Part shown: positions 28,400-36,420 of the stretch, one piece after another
Layout of the letters: every line of letters starts with the position of its first letter
Numbering within the stretch: the stretch's first letter is position 1
Source: Muricauda sp. SCSIO 64092
GTDB taxonomy: Bacteria; Bacteroidota; Bacteroidia; Flavobacteriales; Flavobacteriaceae
DNA length: 64,000 bases
Direction of reading: 5' to 3'
Assembly (NCBI RefSeq): GCF_023016285.1
Contig: NZ_CP095413.1
Coordinates: 3,737,001 to 3,801,000, forward strand
Notes under the pieces: generated by a model
Told to the model about the DNA's origin: nothing
Seen by the model: the letters and a program-made list of their open reading frames with translations, nothing else
Databases searched by the model: none
Program-made: the position numbers and the translations under genes

Positions 28400-30562
28400 A
28401 TGATTTATGTAGACCGGAACACCGTAGAACGCCCTATTTCACTTTCCGATGAGGTTTTTGAGGATGCCCAGCGCCAACTATTGAGTAACCTTGCCAAGGA
28501 TGAGTCCATTTTAAAACAAAAACGGGTCAAAGGCTTTAGGGTCTTATACAATTCAAAAGAAGTCAAAGAAGCCCTACGCTCCCTTTTCCACGGAAAATGC
28601 TCCTATTGCGAACAACCCCTGACCGATAAGTTGTATCTCACTGTGGATCATTTCAGGCCCAAACAATTGGCCACCGATTCCATTGCCGGTCTAAGGCATC
28701 TCTATTATTCATGGCTGATCAATGAATGGGAAAATCTACTCCCATCATGCCCTGAATGCAATAGCGCCAAATTCAATTACTTCCCACTGAAGAGGTATGC
28801 GAATTTTCAGGAATCGGTCGAAGGTTGCCGAAAGGTGGAAAAGGACGCCATTTTGGATCCCTGTTTTGACAGGAAGATATCTGCCCATCTGAAATTTCTT
28901 AGAGACGGTACGGTAAAGGCAAAGAGCGAACGAGGGGAAAAGACCATTGAACTGCTTAGCCTAAACAGGAAAAACTTGGTTCGATTGAGAAAAAAACGTT
29001 GGGAAAGTGTCATGTCCCAATTGCAAACGGCGTTGAAATGGGAGGACAACGTTAGGACCCTGGCCAGGTTTGCCAAGCTTATGGACCAAAAGCAACCGTT
29101 TGTGGCGGTTTCACGCACAGCGGGAATGACCTTGCTCGTTCCGTTGGTCACGAAAATAGGGACCATGGACACGATCTCCGACTTGATGAAACACATATGG
29201 GAAGGGGATATTGTCCCCGCTTCAATTCAAGAACTGACTTCATTGATGGGTTTGGAGAAGGCTATGGAACCTGAACTGATTTCCCAAAATCAAGTCATAC
29301 CTCCGAAGATTAGATTGATATCTTCTGTGGAATTAACAGATTATAAGGCGCTTGAGGACCTGAAAATCTCATTTCCAAGCCATACCGGACAGGACAGCGC
29401 CCCTTGCTTGATGCTTTTGGGTGAAAATGCCACGGGAAAGAGCACCATTCTTGAGGCCATTACCCTGTGCTTGCTGAGAGAGAACCATGGGAAGGCCTTG
29501 AAACTGGATCCCCAATCCCTTCTTCCATTTGGCAGGCCCACTGCCAAACCTAGGGTAAGCATACATTTCAACCCCAAGGACGGGACGGATCATTGGGAAT
29601 TCGGTGTCAGTAGCAGAAAGGCCTATTGGAAAGAAAGGGATTCCCATGAAATCCCGGTCATTGCCTTTGGCGCCCATCGCTTTGTAACGAATATCAGGCG
29701 TTACAGACAACGTCACATCCAGGTCCAGACACTGTTTGACCCTTCCAAGGGGATACCCGATCTGAGAAAATGGCTGGTCAATGCCCCGGCTTATAAGTTC
29801 AATGCAGTTGCCCGCGCGATGAAGGATCTGCTGTTGATTCCCTTGGACCAGGATACGGTCATGACCCGAAATAAAGATGAAGGAACTATCGGTTTTGAAC
29901 TTTTTGGACAAACCTTGGACCTAAGCTACCTAAGTGAAGGATACAAGACGATAATAACCTTGAGTCTCAATGTCATGCGCGTGCTATTGGAATACAACAC
30001 CAATCTGGAGCATGCCCATGGCGTTGTCCTTATCGATGAAATAGAGACCCATTTGCACCCTCGTTGGAAAATGCAGATTGTCAGCGGGCTTCGCAAGGCC
30101 ATGCCCATGGTGCAGTTTGTGTTTACCACCCATGATCCCTTGTGTCTCAAGGGCATGAGAAACGATGAGGTGGTGGTTTTGCAACGAAACGAAGACAGCA
30201 AAATTGAGTCGTTGAAGGATTTGCCGCCCATTGAAGGGTTACGTGTGGAACAGATTCTGACCTCGCCTTATTTTGGTCTGTTCAGCGCCCTGGACCCGGA
30301 AGTGGAGATTAACATGATCCGATATGCGAATCTGGCCGCTAGCACAAACACTTCGGACAACGACCAACAACTGAAGGAATTCCGCGATCAGATAGAAAGT
30401 GAAATGGTCATTGGCAGGAATCCCTTGGAGGAGATTGGCTATAAAGCGGCACTAAGGACAATCGAGGACAAAAGGACCAGGATAGCCGATTTGTCGAATA
30501 TCAATGACGATGTATTCAAAGAAGCCTTGGATATTCTCAACAAAAAACCTGAAGACCTTTAA
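28400..30562 (+). CDS. HNH endonuclease fused to AAA/SMC-like ATPase (Septu-like fusion)
   Basis: This 720-residue protein joins two activities. Residues about 1-190 form an HNH nuclease with zinc motif CSYC (66), catalytic core TVDHFRPK (80) and second zinc pair CPECN (117). Residues about 310-600 form an ABC/SMC-type ATPase of the AAA_21/OLD-like kind, with Walker A GENATGKST (about 340), signature-like LSYLSEGYKT and Walker B VVLIDEIETHLHP (about 545), then FTTHDP. In Septu defence the ATPase PtuA and the HNH protein PtuB are separate proteins that form an anti-phage complex; here both are in one chain. The gene for a second HNH protein follows after 2 bases. Role in DNA defence is inferred. 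Confidence 0.85.
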   Translation: MIYVDRNTVERPISLSDEVFEDAQRQLLSNLAKDESILKQKRVKGFRVLYNSKEVKEALRSLFHGKCSYCEQPLTDKLYLTVDHFRPKQLATDSIAGLRHLYYSWLINEWENLLPSCPECNSAKFNYFPLKRYANFQESVEGCRKVEKDAILDPCFDRKISAHLKFLRDGTVKAKSERGEKTIELLSLNRKNLVRLRKKRWESVMSQLQTALKWEDNVRTLARFAKLMDQKQPFVAVSRTAGMTLLVPLVTKIGTMDTISDLMKHIWEGDIVPASIQELTSLMGLEKAMEPELISQNQVIPPKIRLISSVELTDYKALEDLKISFPSHTGQDSAPCLMLLGENATGKSTILEAITLCLLRENHGKALKLDPQSLLPFGRPTAKPRVSIHFNPKDGTDHWEFGVSSRKAYWKERDSHEIPVIAFGAHRFVTNIRRYRQRHIQVQTLFDPSKGIPDLRKWLVNAPAYKFNAVARAMKDLLLIPLDQDTVMTRNKDEGTIGFELFGQTLDLSYLSEGYKTIITLSLNVMRVLLEYNTNLEHAHGVVLIDEIETHLHPRWKMQIVSGLRKAMPMVQFVFTTHDPLCLKGMRNDEVVVLQRNEDSKIESLKDLPPIEGLRVEQILTSPYFGLFSALDPEVEINMIRYANLAASTNTSDNDQQLKEFRDQIESEMVIGRNPLEEIGYKAALRTIEDKRTRIADLSNINDDVFKEALDILNKKPEDL

Positions 30563-30564
30563 TC

Positions 30565-31506
30565 ATGATTTTTGTGCAACGTCCAGAGTGTCCTACTGAT
30601 TTGGAGGCGGTACTAACCGCAAAAAATGAATATGGCAAGGCCCTTAACTACTACGCCCAAGTTCCCCTACCCAAAAAGGCATTTGACTTTGGTAATTATA
30701 GGCAACCCAAGGTCAAATTGGCACTGAATCGCTTGTTCCATAAAAAGTGCGCATACTGCGAGACATTTTATGCTGCTGCTGGAGCATTGAACGTTGAACA
30801 TTATAGGCCCAAGGGAGGGGTTAAGGATGCTCCAGACCCAGACACCCCTAGATATTGGTGGCTTGCGGCGAAATGGGATAATCTGCTTCCCAGTTGCATT
30901 TCCTGTAACCAAAAGCGGAAGCAACACGCAATTCCACATGGAGCGAGTATAGAGCAGATCAAAGAGATCATCTTTAATACGATTCCGAAGGAAAGCATGG
31001 GGAAATCCAATTATTTTCCAACCAAGGACCAGGTATACCTTGATTCCGAAGATGATACCGGCAAAGTAGAGGAACCCCTGTTGATCGATCCCTGTAGGGT
31101 CGATCCGGAGAACCATCTGGAATGGTATTTTGATAGAGATCATGACGAACCCATTTGGCTTTGTACGACGATTGTACCTTTTTTACGACCTAAGCAATCT
31201 GATCAGGGACAGGACGAAAAGGGTGAAAAATCTATACAGATTTATGGTCTAAATAGAGGAGATCTTGTCTATACCCGATTAATCGTTTTGAAACAGATAC
31301 AAACAATATGCGCTGCTTTCGTTGATGCACTGTATTCACTAAATGTAGATGTGTCCGATGCTCAAAAAGAAATTGCGAGAAAGGGTTTGAAAAGGAACAG
31401 GCTGCAATTGGAAGGGTACATGCTGCCCGAGAGCCAATACAGTGGCATGGCCAAAGCCTTTTATGCTCTTTTTAAAAAAGAATTGAACGCAAGTGCCGCA
31501 ATGTAG
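30565..31506 (+). CDS. HNH endonuclease, PtuB-like
   Basis: A 313-residue protein with zinc motif CAYC (about 61), catalytic LNVEHYRPKG (about 76) and CISCN (about 111), the same layout as the N-terminal part of the preceding fusion protein. Both proteins also start alike (MIYVDR / MIFVQR) and carry a tryptophan-rich segment before the second zinc pair, so they are probably old duplicates. The family is the retron/Septu-associated HNH group. It is the last gene of the operon. No reverse transcriptase or msr-msd-like RNA is nearby, so a retron is not indicated. Confidence 0.85.
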   Translation: MIFVQRPECPTDLEAVLTAKNEYGKALNYYAQVPLPKKAFDFGNYRQPKVKLALNRLFHKKCAYCETFYAAAGALNVEHYRPKGGVKDAPDPDTPRYWWLAAKWDNLLPSCISCNQKRKQHAIPHGASIEQIKEIIFNTIPKESMGKSNYFPTKDQVYLDSEDDTGKVEEPLLIDPCRVDPENHLEWYFDRDHDEPIWLCTTIVPFLRPKQSDQGQDEKGEKSIQIYGLNRGDLVYTRLIVLKQIQTICAAFVDALYSLNVDVSDAQKEIARKGLKRNRLQLEGYMLPESQYSGMAKAFYALFKKELNASAAM

Positions 31507-31561
31507 TGGATAGTGAATACTATCAAGGTCGATTGGCTGAATTGGATATACCATTTATGTT

Positions 31562-31595
31562 TTCGGAAGTAAGGTTGTAAGTATGAACTTCCGAA
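31562..31595. other. Stem-loop after the HNH gene
   Basis: TTCGGAAGT (31562-31570) and ACTTCCGAA (31587-31595) are perfect 9-base inverted arms around a 16-base loop. There is no T tract, so it is a weak terminator at best; a protein site or recombination site is also possible. Confidence 0.4.
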
Positions 31596-31690
31596 CCTAA
31601 ATTGTCAAGCGTTGGATTTATTGTAGTTTGTATTCCATTCTTTTTTTGCTCAACAAATAAGCCACTTTATAAAACGTAACCTGTTTTGTG

Positions 31691-31714
31691 GAAAAACCCC
31701 GGTTTTTCCAAGGG
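31691..31714. promoter_or_regulatory. Repeated dyad element B, copy 2
   Basis: GAAAAACCCCGGTTTTTC followed by CAAGGG, the second copy of the element at 20147. It lies 74 bases before a 56-codon reading frame and about 325 bases before the first possible start of the nuclease-ATPase gene, and may drive or repress either. Confidence 0.45.
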
Positions 31715-31788
31715 TTTTGTGTAATAGGTTTTGGTTTTAAATTTCTATTTTTCCTTTCTACCCAAAAAAACTAAACCTACCAAATATT

Positions 31789-31959
31789 ATGAAGCCAAAA
31801 TCCTTTCTGATTTTAGCTTGCAGTACTTCATTTTTGAGCAAGTATGGAGGCAATGAAGTACAGTTTAATGAAAAGCAAAGGAAAGTTTTGTTTTCAAAAC
31901 AACCACTAAGTGATGTAGGTTCTGGTTTCTTCAATATTTTTATATTCAACAACAGATAA
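31789..31959 (+). CDS. Possible 56-residue lipoprotein-like peptide
   Basis: The frame starts MKPKSFLILACSTSFLSKYG, which has a short hydrophobic stretch and an LACS lipobox, and ends FNIFIFNNR. The stop codon lies inside the left inverted repeat at 31948-31972. It lacks clear codon bias and no family is recognised, so it may be a chance frame or the 5' remnant of a gene cut at the repeat. It is the only ATG-started frame between element B and the nuclease-ATPase gene. Confidence 0.25.
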   Translation: MKPKSFLILACSTSFLSKYGGNEVQFNEKQRKVLFSKQPLSDVGSGFFNIFIFNNR

Positions 31960-31972
31960 CTAATTATTATAA
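31948..31972. repeat. Left inverted repeat of the putative invertible segment
   Basis: The core GATAACTAATTATTAT (31955-31970) is present as its exact reverse complement at 36388-36403. Extending to 25 bases gives 22 matches, the three differences all being transitions. It marks the boundary just before the open frame of the nuclease-ATPase gene. Confidence 0.6.
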
Positions 31973-32038
31973 TACAATATCACTGATTTAAATGTAAATA
32001 GGGCTCAGGGATGGTATAAGTTTGAAAAACTTACAGGT

Positions 32039-35000
32039 TTGTTGTTAAAGCTTACTTATGGGTTGGAAGAAAATGAATTTGAATTCACGAGAGCCATTAA
32101 AGATGGGGGTAAAGATGCGATAATCGAAAGGCTGATTTCTTCGGATGTGCTCAATCGTTTAAAAATCACAGCTTGGGTAGAAGCAAAGTACCGTCAAGAG
32201 AACAACGTCGATTTAGGAGACATAGGGGGAAATGTTATTATTGCTTCAAACTCAAGTGTACATAGTGTATTTTTTGTTACTAATCAATTCTTTACCCAAC
32301 AGGCTATCGAGCAATTGCTCATTTTTCAAGTAAGGACTGGACTTCAAATTGAATTGATTGATGGTTATCGATACAGGAATCTTTTACAAAAACATTTTGA
32401 GTCAATTCAAGAACAGAAGTTAGAGATAAGTAAATTAAGTAAGCTTGAACTAATAGAGTTCGCTAAAAATCTACTCGATAATTTGCCTACTCGTCCACCT
32501 AAAATAGAATATAAGGTCAATTTGATTGTTGAACGCGGGAAAATTACTAAGAATAGCAAAGCCGGAAGCCTGAGTAATAATGAGATAAACCTTGAACGCA
32601 GAGCTTTAGACCTTTCTTCTATTATTGATTCAAAAGAAACCCTATCACTTTCAAAAGCAAGGATGTCTTTTGTAATACCAAAGAATCAAATTGAAGGTAA
32701 TCCAAACTACGAGCTGTTAGGGATTAATCGAAAGGACTTGTTTCGACAGACCATTACACTATTGGAATCTGGTAATATAGTTGTAATTAAAGGTGGTGCA
32801 GGACAGGGAAAAACATTCTTTTCTCATCATATTGCTAGAGTATTCTACGAATCTGATAAAAACGTCATTTTTATAGATATCGAAAACCATACTGTCCAAT
32901 CATTAACTCGAGCAATCATTATAGAGATAATCGGAATTGATTATTTTAAGTATTTACAGGATAGGGAGGCAGTCCTGGAGTATCTTTCCAGCTATTATGC
33001 GATTGATAGTTTTGTGGCTACTAAAGTTATCAGCCTTGTTCAAGAAGATAAGACTTATGATGAAATTACAGATTACTTATGTCTCAAGTTATTATTAAAG
33101 CTTTTTAAAAACATTACAACAAGAAAGCCTTCACTTATGATTGTTGATAATTTTCATAAGGCTTCTCGGAATGTTGTAACATTTTTAAAGAATCTTTTCA
33201 TCTTTTTGAAACAATCTCAGATTCCGGTGCTTGTATTGACGCGTGACGAATCCATAAGGATTAAGAATTTAGAGGCTGACTGGTTAGAGGTTTTAGATGA
33301 CATTATTGATAGCAATCATTTTGTAAGAATGGTTATGCCAAAACTGAATAAGGAAGATAGATTTCACTTTATTCAGTTACTAGCCCCTGGTGTTAGCAAA
33401 AGTTTTACACAATTAATAGAAAGTGTTTCTTTTGACTCTCCCCTCTTTATTAAGTTGATTGTGGATTTTTTAAAATCCGAAAGGATAATAATGTCTAAAG
33501 ACGATGGTTTTTGGGTTCTTGGTGGAAATTATTCAGATAGTTTTATTACAGAAAGCGCCCAAATTGAATATTTGGTCGTTTCTCGCCTTAAAAGATTGTT
33601 TGGAGACCAATTATTGAGAAGAATAGCACAAGTAACGTTCCTTTTCAACAATCAATTACCTGAGAGTATTTTCCGGAGAATTTTTCCCAATATTGACTAC
33701 GTGGCTTTAGCTAGTTCAGATCTTTTTTATACTAACCTGACTACAGATGGCTTCATTATAAGTTTTAATCATGATTTATATTATGAAAATCTAAAAGGTG
33801 GACTTAGGAATCCTATCCAAGAACTTAACATTCAGTCAACAACTCTATTGTCTTTTCTGAAAAAAGAAAATTTAATCAACAACATCCAGGACGATATCTT
33901 GGGAACATTATTTGAACATTCAGGTCAATTGGATAAGGCCCATGAATGTTTTTTAAAATATGCAAAGAAGAATCTTTTAGTAGACGGGTTCAAATCAATT
34001 ATTTATTTTGAAAAAGCATTAGAATGTTTTTTGATTCCCAAAATTCCTGTAATTGGAGACGTTAGTCGTAATGAAACAATAGCTGACATAATTTTTAGGA
34101 TATTTCCCCTTTACAATAGGTACAATTTACTTTCTAGAAGAAAATCCAAAAGTCTTTTCGGTTTGTTGAAAAGGCTAAACGACATTCAATGCCTTAATTC
34201 AGTCCAACAATTAACAAGGCTATATTTTATTGGTCTCAAAGAAACTAAGGAAGAGAATTTCTGGTATGCAAAGCAAGCTTATGAAGAAGCCTTGGAACAG
34301 TTAGATAATAGTCCTGATGTTCCTTCAGCTTTAATTGACAATATCATATCCCAGTATGGTATTAATCTGAAACATGTTGGAAAAAAAGATGATTCATTGA
34401 TTTTTTTTGATTCATTTTACCGGAAAACACTATCAGAGAGAGTGAAGCATCAAAAGTATTCGAATGAAGCAGCTTACTATCTTACATCCAATCCAAAAAA
34501 GTCACTTCAACGCTATGAGTTTATAAGGGATAGCCTGTCCAAAAAAGATGATATTCACTTAATGGTCGATTTTGGCATGGTCTATTTCTATTTGAAAAAG
34601 TATGATTCAGCAAATGAGCATTTGAAACTAGCTTTACAGAAAGCCCGAGAACAGTCTGACTTATCCGAAGAAGCTAGAGCCGAAAATATTTTAGGAGTAC
34701 TTTCTTGGCAAAGAGGTGAACGCCAACTTGCAGAAGAGTATTTTGACCTTGCGGCATCCAACTGCGAGTTGGCAAACAATCATAGATGGTTATGGAGAAT
34801 TAGAACAAATCAAGCTCAAGTTGCACTTGAAAATCAAAACCAAAAGAAGGCTTACAATATCGGTTGGACGGTATTGCAGCATCTTAATAAAACAAAAACA
34901 GCGATTTCTAATGAAATTACTCAAAGCGTCGGATTTTCAAGGCGATATGCTTCTCTAAAAGCAGTACTGTTAATCTATTACAAGCTAGGCAAGTACGAAG

Positions 35001-35137
35001 AAATCGAAAATATAATCGACAGTTTCAATATTTCAGAACTGGTTTCCTTTTGGGAAAAGTTGAAAAAGAACGGCAATAACGAATTTGACAGAAATGACTC
35101 TAACCTTTATGGGGAAAGATACTATATTTTAGGGTAA
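32039..35137 (+). CDS. PD-(D/E)XK nuclease - STAND ATPase - TPR protein without a normal start codon
   Basis: The frame is open from 31973, but the only candidate start codons are TTG at 32039 and 32042; the earlier codons (NVNRAQGWYKFEKLTG) look like the true N-terminal helix. Then follow a Mrr-like nuclease core with FTRAIKDGGKDAI and WVEAKYR (D-GGKD...ExK), an NTPase with Walker A KGGAGQGKTF (about 250 from the TTG), Walker B LMIVDNF (about 365) and VLVLTRDE, and C-terminal TPR-like helices (about 740-1000). This resembles Avs-type STAND immune NTPases, in which phage protein recognition unleashes the nuclease, though it is shorter. The missing start next to the inverted repeat suggests a decapitated or recombination-controlled gene. 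The 3' end overlaps the convergent glycosyltransferase gene by 9 bases. Confidence 0.75.
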   Translation: MLLKLTYGLEENEFEFTRAIKDGGKDAIIERLISSDVLNRLKITAWVEAKYRQENNVDLGDIGGNVIIASNSSVHSVFFVTNQFFTQQAIEQLLIFQVRTGLQIELIDGYRYRNLLQKHFESIQEQKLEISKLSKLELIEFAKNLLDNLPTRPPKIEYKVNLIVERGKITKNSKAGSLSNNEINLERRALDLSSIIDSKETLSLSKARMSFVIPKNQIEGNPNYELLGINRKDLFRQTITLLESGNIVVIKGGAGQGKTFFSHHIARVFYESDKNVIFIDIENHTVQSLTRAIIIEIIGIDYFKYLQDREAVLEYLSSYYAIDSFVATKVISLVQEDKTYDEITDYLCLKLLLKLFKNITTRKPSLMIVDNFHKASRNVVTFLKNLFIFLKQSQIPVLVLTRDESIRIKNLEADWLEVLDDIIDSNHFVRMVMPKLNKEDRFHFIQLLAPGVSKSFTQLIESVSFDSPLFIKLIVDFLKSERIIMSKDDGFWVLGGNYSDSFITESAQIEYLVVSRLKRLFGDQLLRRIAQVTFLFNNQLPESIFRRIFPNIDYVALASSDLFYTNLTTDGFIISFNHDLYYENLKGGLRNPIQELNIQSTTLLSFLKKENLINNIQDDILGTLFEHSGQLDKAHECFLKYAKKNLLVDGFKSIIYFEKALECFLIPKIPVIGDVSRNETIADIIFRIFPLYNRYNLLSRRKSKSLFGLLKRLNDIQCLNSVQQLTRLYFIGLKETKEENFWYAKQAYEEALEQLDNSPDVPSALIDNIISQYGINLKHVGKKDDSLIFFDSFYRKTLSERVKHQKYSNEAAYYLTSNPKKSLQRYEFIRDSLSKKDDIHLMVDFGMVYFYLKKYDSANEHLKLALQKAREQSDLSEEARAENILGVLSWQRGERQLAEEYFDLAASNCELANNHRWLWRIRTNQAQVALENQNQKKAYNIGWTVLQHLNKTKTAISNEITQSVGFSRRYASLKAVLLIYYKLGKYEEIENIIDSFNISELVSFWEKLKKNGNNEFDRNDSNLYGERYYILG

Positions 35138-35734
35138 AAATAATGAATAGCACTGCCAGTGTTTCTGAAAAAAGTCTTGCATTGAATAATTATCCACTAT
35201 AGTTTTTTTTGCTTCTTTTCCGATTTTTTGCCTTATTTCAGGATTGCGCAATAATAATTCAATTTTATTCGCCCAATCTCTTTCATTATTACTCTCTACA
35301 ATATATCCATTGTGACCGTTTCTTATAATATCTCGACTAAATCCGTGAGGTTTTGCAATTACGGGTAACCCACTGGCCATAGCTTCTAAGAGTGTTCTAC
35401 CCCCAGGTTCATATTGTGAAGTAAAGCAAAAGATGGAACACTTGGCCAAAATATAAGGTAACATTTCATGAGGTATATGACCCCACCAAAATATTAGGTT
35501 CTTCGACTCTAATTCATTTACAATACTTGCACACTCGACACTTTCCTTAATTTTAGCTATTTCATGATTGTTCCCTCCAACTATCCATATATTAGGTGCA
35601 ATTTCTAAATCCTTTTCAACAACAAGCTTTATAGACCTTAGAAACAGATCAATACCTTTAGAAGCCGTTAGTCTTCCGAAATAAATTATAGGCGGCTTAT
35701 TATTTATTTGACTATGTGTATGCAAATCTATCAT
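35129..35734 (-). CDS. GT4 glycosyltransferase, C-terminal (donor-binding) half
   Basis: This 201-residue protein is the second Rossmann domain of a GT-B family 4 glycosyltransferase: PPIIYFGRLTASKGIDLFLR opens it, and SQYEPGGRTLLEAMASGLPV contains the E-x7-E nucleotide-sugar-binding motif. On its own it would lack the acceptor-binding domain, which is encoded by the gene just upstream in another frame. Its ATG overlaps the upstream TGA (ATGA), so the halves are co-translated or joined by slippage. Activity requires assembly with the other half. Confidence 0.8.
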   Translation of the reverse strand: MIDLHTHSQINNKPPIIYFGRLTASKGIDLFLRSIKLVVEKDLEIAPNIWIVGGNNHEIAKIKESVECASIVNELESKNLIFWWGHIPHEMLPYILAKCSIFCFTSQYEPGGRTLLEAMASGLPVIAKPHGFSRDIIRNGHNGYIVESNNERDWANKIELLLRNPEIRQKIGKEAKKTIVDNYSMQDFFQKHWQCYSLFLP

Positions 35735-36378
35735 TTTACATTTGGTTTTGTCCGAGGAATTAACGTACCGTTTTCCGTATATAGTTCACTTAAAAAAAGG
35801 TTATCGACACCTCTACCAATTACCCTTATTTTAATGGGATCTACGTCATAATATTTGACCACATCATTTTTTTCCTCATTCGAAATGGAGATAAGTAATG
35901 ACGCATTATCAAAAATTCGTTTTTCTTCTTCTATCTGTTGACTAGAAACTAGATACCCCGATTTACGTTTCCTTAATCCATTTGAGATAATTGTATGAAT
36001 AAATGGAATTTCAAGTTTATTTGATAAATGCATTGCAGCTCTTCCTGAATACCAATAAATAGAATGAATAAGACTAGGCTGAAAACTTCTATTTGTAATT
36101 TGAGATTCAATTAAGTCATTTATTTTTTTTTCAAGGTTAATTAGGTTGGTTTTGTCCCATTGTTTCTCTGGGCCTATCTTAATACGGCTTAGACTTACCA
36201 TGTCATATTCAAAAAGAGCGGGTCCAAAAGAAGCTTTTCTAGTAATGAATAATGCCGGTACTTGTTTGTAAATGAGTAAGTTCATAACTTCATTTACGTA
36301 CATATGGGTACCCCCACCTTCCTCGGCACCAGGTTGTATTGTAGGATCGGCATGTAAAGTCAATACAAGAATACTCAT
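35731..36378 (-). CDS. GT4 glycosyltransferase, N-terminal (acceptor-binding) half
   Basis: The 215-residue product is the first Rossmann domain of a GT4 enzyme: SILVLTLHADPTIQPGAEEG followed by GGTHMYVNEVMNLL is the glycine-rich acceptor loop, and RVIGRGVDNLFLSEL is the hinge that normally leads straight into the second domain. The gene stops there (PNVK-TGA). The junction reads GTAAAATGA: the Lys codon sits on a run of four A, so a one-base backward slip would allow tRNA re-pairing and fuse both halves. The start is only 10 bases inside the right inverted repeat. The acceptor and donor are unknown. Confidence 0.8.
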   Translation of the reverse strand: MSILVLTLHADPTIQPGAEEGGGTHMYVNEVMNLLIYKQVPALFITRKASFGPALFEYDMVSLSRIKIGPEKQWDKTNLINLEKKINDLIESQITNRSFQPSLIHSIYWYSGRAAMHLSNKLEIPFIHTIISNGLRKRKSGYLVSSQQIEEEKRIFDNASLLISISNEEKNDVVKYYDVDPIKIRVIGRGVDNLFLSELYTENGTLIPRTKPNVK

Positions 36379-36385
36379 CAATAAT

Positions 36386-36410
36386 TCATAATAATTAGTT
36401 ATCCGTTATT
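36386..36410. repeat. Right inverted repeat of the putative invertible segment
   Basis: ATAATAATTAGTTATC (36388-36403) is the exact reverse complement of 31955-31970. It lies between the recombinase gene and the glycosyltransferase gene and overlaps the dyad at 36396-36420. Confidence 0.6.
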
Positions 36411-36420
36411 CGGATAGCTA
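36396..36420. other. Recombination-site-like dyad at the 3' end of the tyrosine recombinase gene
   Basis: TAGTTATCCG (36396-36405) and CGGATAGCTA (36411-36420) are inverted with one mismatch around a 5-base centre TTATT, the general shape of a tyrosine recombinase core site. It includes the stop codon of the recombinase gene. There is no T tract, so a terminator is less likely. Confidence 0.4.

Noticed and set aside
28807..29196. 129-codon minus-strand frame
   Set aside because: Antisense to the HNH-ATPase fusion gene.
28400..31506. Retron with Septu-type effector
   Set aside because: The HNH/ATPase pair fits retron effectors, but no reverse transcriptase or msr-msd-like region is nearby.
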